Assembly: GCA_936941515.1 (NCBI GenBank)
Contig: CAKZJI010000101.1
Location: 1-7,521, forward strand
From: an uncultured Propionibacteriaceae bacterium
Lineage (GTDB): Bacteria > Actinomycetota > Actinomycetes > Propionibacteriales > Propionibacteriaceae
Reading direction: 5' to 3'
Length of the DNA: 7,521 nucleotides
Under the pieces are notes generated by a model. It worked only from the letters and a program-made list of their open reading frames with translations, was not told where the DNA came from and did no database searches. A program made the position numbers and the translations under genes. Below are positions 5,611-7,521 of this stretch, piece by piece; positions within the stretch are counted from its first letter, which is position 1, and each line of letters begins with the position of its first letter.

Positions 5611-6636
5611 ATGACGTTAAAGCTCAACATAGACACCCGTGCCTGGCGCAACAACATCCGGGAGTTGCACGAGGAGTTCCCGGGCCTGGTGCCCGTGGCG
5701 AAGGGCAACGGCTACGGCTTCGGGCTGGATGTGCTCGCCCAGGAGGCCAAGCGCATGAACAACGACTGCCTTGCCGTGGGGATCCCACAGGAGGTGCCGG
5801 TGGTGCGCGCGGCGGGCTGGGACCGTGATGTGCTGGTGCTGTCGGCGTGGCGTCCCTTCGACTCGGCGGCGACGGAGTTGTTCGACGACCCGAGGGTCAT
5901 CACCGTCATCTCACGTCTGGAGGATCTGGAGGAGGTGCGACGGCTGCATCCCAGGGCCCGCGTGGTCGTGGAGCTTCTGACGTCGATGTTGAGGCACGGC
6001 ATCCCCAGTGACCGGATCGGTGAGGTTGAGACGGGGGCTCTGAACTTCGAGGGCTGGACCATCCATCTGCCGCCGTCCGCGGGGCTGGCGGAGGCCCAGC
6101 AGCTGGCCTCCGCCGCGGTCTCCCACAGGCGCGGGGCGGTGTGGGTGTCGCATGTGAGCAGCAGTGACTACCGCAGACTCCGCACCCATCTGGGGGTGCG
6201 CACCCGGATGAGGATGGGCACAAAGCTGTGGCTGGAGGCTCCCAACGCGCTCAGCACCACGGCGACGGTCCTAGACCTGCACCGCGTCACCCGCGGCACC
6301 CGCTACGGCTATCACCAGAACCGCGCGCCGCGGGATGGCTGGCTGGCAGTGGTCAGCGGCGGCACGTCACATGGGATCGCGCTGTCAGCGCCGCCATCGC
6401 AGAAGTCGCTGCGGCAGCGGGGCGTGACCATCGCGCAGGGGCTGCTGGATGCCACGGGATTCTCCCGGTCACCGTTCAGCATCGGCGGCCGGAAGCGGCC
6501 CTTCGCCGAGCCTCCCCACATGCACGCCTCGATGCTGTTCATCGGCGGCTCCGATCCGGGAATCGAGGTGGGCGACGAGATTCCGGTCACCGTCCGCCTG
6601 ACCACCACCACCTGCGATGAGCTGATCTGGAACTGA
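5611..6636 (+). CDS. Alanine-racemase-like PLP-fold protein, altered active site
   Basis: The 341-aa protein follows the alanine racemase fold. The PLP-binding lysine is Lys31 in PVAKGNGYGFG (28-38). ELLTSMLRHGI (121-131) matches the T-G-M-x-R-x-G segment, LNFEGWTIHLP (144-154) matches the strand with the barrel histidine, and MRMGTKLWLE (200-209) matches the R-P-G-x-x-L-Y-G segment with the arginine that contacts the PLP ring nitrogen (Arg201). However, the segment expected to read V-G-Y-x-D-G, holding the second catalytic base, is VVSGGTSHG (247-255) with no tyrosine. The M-D-Q segment reads HMHASM (303-308), and the chain stops at DELIWN before the usual R-V-P-R-x-Y end (family length about 360-390). 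It is therefore unlikely to be an ordinary alanine racemase. It begins one base after the FemAB-type gene, so a role in cross-bridge synthesis or control is inferred. A pseudo-enzyme, a different PLP reaction, or a regulator are all possible. Confidence 0.82.
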   Translation: MTLKLNIDTRAWRNNIRELHEEFPGLVPVAKGNGYGFGLDVLAQEAKRMNNDCLAVGIPQEVPVVRAAGWDRDVLVLSAWRPFDSAATELFDDPRVITVISRLEDLEEVRRLHPRARVVVELLTSMLRHGIPSDRIGEVETGALNFEGWTIHLPPSAGLAEAQQLASAAVSHRRGAVWVSHVSSSDYRRLRTHLGVRTRMRMGTKLWLEAPNALSTTATVLDLHRVTRGTRYGYHQNRAPRDGWLAVVSGGTSHGIALSAPPSQKSLRQRGVTIAQGLLDATGFSRSPFSIGGRKRPFAEPPHMHASMLFIGGSDPGIEVGDEIPVTVRLTTTTCDELIWN

Positions 6637-7371
6637 TCCCCCGGCTGCTGCGAGACCCAGAGGTGGCGGATTCTTCAGCGGCTCGGCTCTCTCGGTGTCG
6701 TTGAGAACTCCGCCGATCGGGTCTGGGTTGTCGGGAGCGCGGAGGGGGTCGCGGCTGGGGTGTGCGACGTCACGCAGGCAGCCGACGACGATCCCCGCCT
6801 CCACCACGACCCGCAGGAACAGCGCCAGAAAGTAGACGTTGGGGTTGCCGCTGCGCCCTGGAGTGAGATGCCCTGCCAGATAGGCCCACACGGCAAGCCA
6901 GTAGGCGATCTGGGTGACGACGAAGGCCAGCCTCACACGTGGCCAGGGGCATGCCAGCAGCAGCGCAAACAGCAGCCACAGACCGGTCTGAGGCGGGTAG
7001 GCGGGCCCAAAAAGGACCGTGGGGAACACGAACAGCGCAACGAGCGTTCCCACGCGGGGACGCAGACCCCTCAGGTAGATCCAGGACGCGATCATGGCCA
7101 ACACCAGCAGAGTCAGCAGGAGCCCGAGCACCCCGGCGGAGCGGATCCTCACGCCGAAGACCTCCCCCAGGAAAAACAGCGACCCGTATTGGACATCCTT
7201 GGTGACCTCAGCGAAATAGAAGTCGGTGACGATCTTCCAGTTGTAGATGACAAGGGGGAGGTTCACTGTCGCAAAGGTCAGGGCGGCTCCGAGGCTGAAG
7301 GCCGCCAGGTGGCGTCTGGTGCCGCGAAGGCCAACGGCGAACGCCACCGCCAGGATCACGGCGATGGCCAT
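6469..7371 (-). pseudogene. C-terminal half of a GT87/DUF2029-type membrane glycosyltransferase
   Basis: The open frame from ATG 7371 gives 300 aa. Residues 1-205 hold several membrane spans (about 1-15, 22-43, 79-100, 108-123, 129-141, 147-168, 179-199). The AYPPQTGLWLL motif (124-134) corresponds to the Y-S/P-P-Q-x-x-L-W-L-L signature near the end of actinobacterial GT87/DUF2029 polyprenyl-phosphate-sugar mannosyltransferases. VYFLALFLRV and LRDVAHPSRDPLR then resemble their C-terminal end. Complete members are about 400 aa or more with 10-12 spans; the N-terminal catalytic half is absent. Upstream sequence is instead a seryl-tRNA synthetase fragment in another frame. Residues beyond about 235 look unlike the family, and from 246 onward they are antisense to the racemase-like gene, so the native stop was probably lost, perhaps by a frameshift; the neighbouring frame would stop at 6675. 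Best read as a non-functional remnant. An alternative is a short membrane protein translated by coupling to the preceding fragment. Confidence 0.7.
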
Positions 7372-7521
7372 TGTCCCTGCCCCGGCAGCCAGACCTCGAT
7401 GTCATGGGTCTTGCGGGCGCCAAAGCCCATATCGCCGGTCGACAGGACCATGGTCCGGAAATGAAGACCGAGTCGCTCGAGCACGGTTTCGCCACACTTG
7501 GTCATGCGTTCCAGTTCGTCG
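7356..7521 (-). pseudogene. serS: Seryl-tRNA synthetase fragment, cut off before motif 3
   Basis: Reading leftward from the right edge, 54 residues contain a clear stretch of the class II catalytic core of Ser[20 protein letters not shown], then [20 protein letters not shown] and IEVWLPGQ. The expected continuation after LPGQ is the YREISSCSNC motif and then motif 3 with its ATP-binding arginine. Here it is replaced by GQWPSP and a TGA at 7358-7356. The reading frame overlaps the first 16 bases of the following membrane-protein frame. The 5' part lies outside the window, so whether it has a start and tRNA-binding arm is unknown. Missing about the last 80-90 residues, including motif 3, it could not charge tRNA, so a complete serS must exist elsewhere if this is real. 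The change of homology at about 7372-7376 marks a recombination or assembly junction. Confidence 0.8.

Noticed and set aside
7377..7388. CTGCC-CC-GGCAG inverted repeat next to the serS/GT87 junction as a recombination site
   Set aside because: Five-base arms are too short to stand out in high-GC DNA, and no matching copy or target duplication was seen elsewhere in the window.
6760..7464. A plus-strand frame of 234 codons over the membrane-protein remnant
   Set aside because: Its product is Gln/His/Gly/Pro-rich and lacks any motif, whereas the opposite strand shows real membrane spans and the SerRS match.
1..7521. tRNA or rRNA genes, CRISPR arrays, insertion sequences, phage or toxin-antitoxin genes
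   Set aside because: No cloverleaf-like sequence, regularly spaced repeat, transposase or integrase motif, or terminal inverted repeat pair was found on reading both strands.

Overview
The window looks like chromosomal DNA of a high-GC actinobacterium, most likely a member of the Propionibacteriaceae (Cutibacterium/Propionibacterium relatives). The reasons are G/C-ending codons in the intact genes, a LacI-type regulator and membrane pyrophosphatase of actinobacterial flavour, a DUF4282 protein, and a FemAB-family cell-wall enzyme followed by an alanine-racemase-like protein. The species assignment is inference; no rRNA or other marker is present.

Layout, left to right. Positions 1-178 may hold the 3' end of an unrecognised plus-strand gene. 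Positions 179-265 are intergenic and carry a perfect Crp/GlxR-type palindrome (231-246). Positions 266-1069 are a decayed LacI-family regulator: the ligand-binding domain is readable, but the DNA-binding domain is reduced to a remnant and the frame is broken. A well-spaced promoter (1152-1180) then precedes a leader packed with four back-to-back perfect inverted repeats (1192-1269), the last of which covers the ribosome binding site of hppA (1270-3699). hppA encodes a divergent membrane pyrophosphatase with an unexpected lipoprotein-type N-terminus. A small DUF4282 membrane protein follows (3812-4303) and ends in a very strong hairpin (4321-4351).

The next unit, 4482-6636, is a two-gene operon with 1 base between the genes. 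It encodes a FemA/FemB-type aminoacyl transferase for the peptidoglycan cross-bridge and a PLP-fold alanine-racemase-like protein that keeps the PLP lysine but lacks the usual catalytic tyrosine and the C-terminal end. Together they point to cell-wall peptide modification.

The right end is rearranged. On the minus strand, a seryl-tRNA synthetase fragment (7521-7356) stops short of its motif 3 and runs straight into the C-terminal half of a multi-membrane-span protein of the GT87/DUF2029 type (7371 downward). The latter has no N-terminal half, and its open frame runs 168 bases antisense into the racemase-like gene. With the broken regulator at the left end, the window combines an intact core (hppA, DUF4282, femAB-like, alr-like) with eroded genes on both sides.

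No tRNA, rRNA, CRISPR array, transposase or phage gene was seen. The most useful leads are the structured hppA leader, the lipobox on the pyrophosphatase, the catalytically altered racemase-like partner of FemAB, and the serS/GT87 junction.
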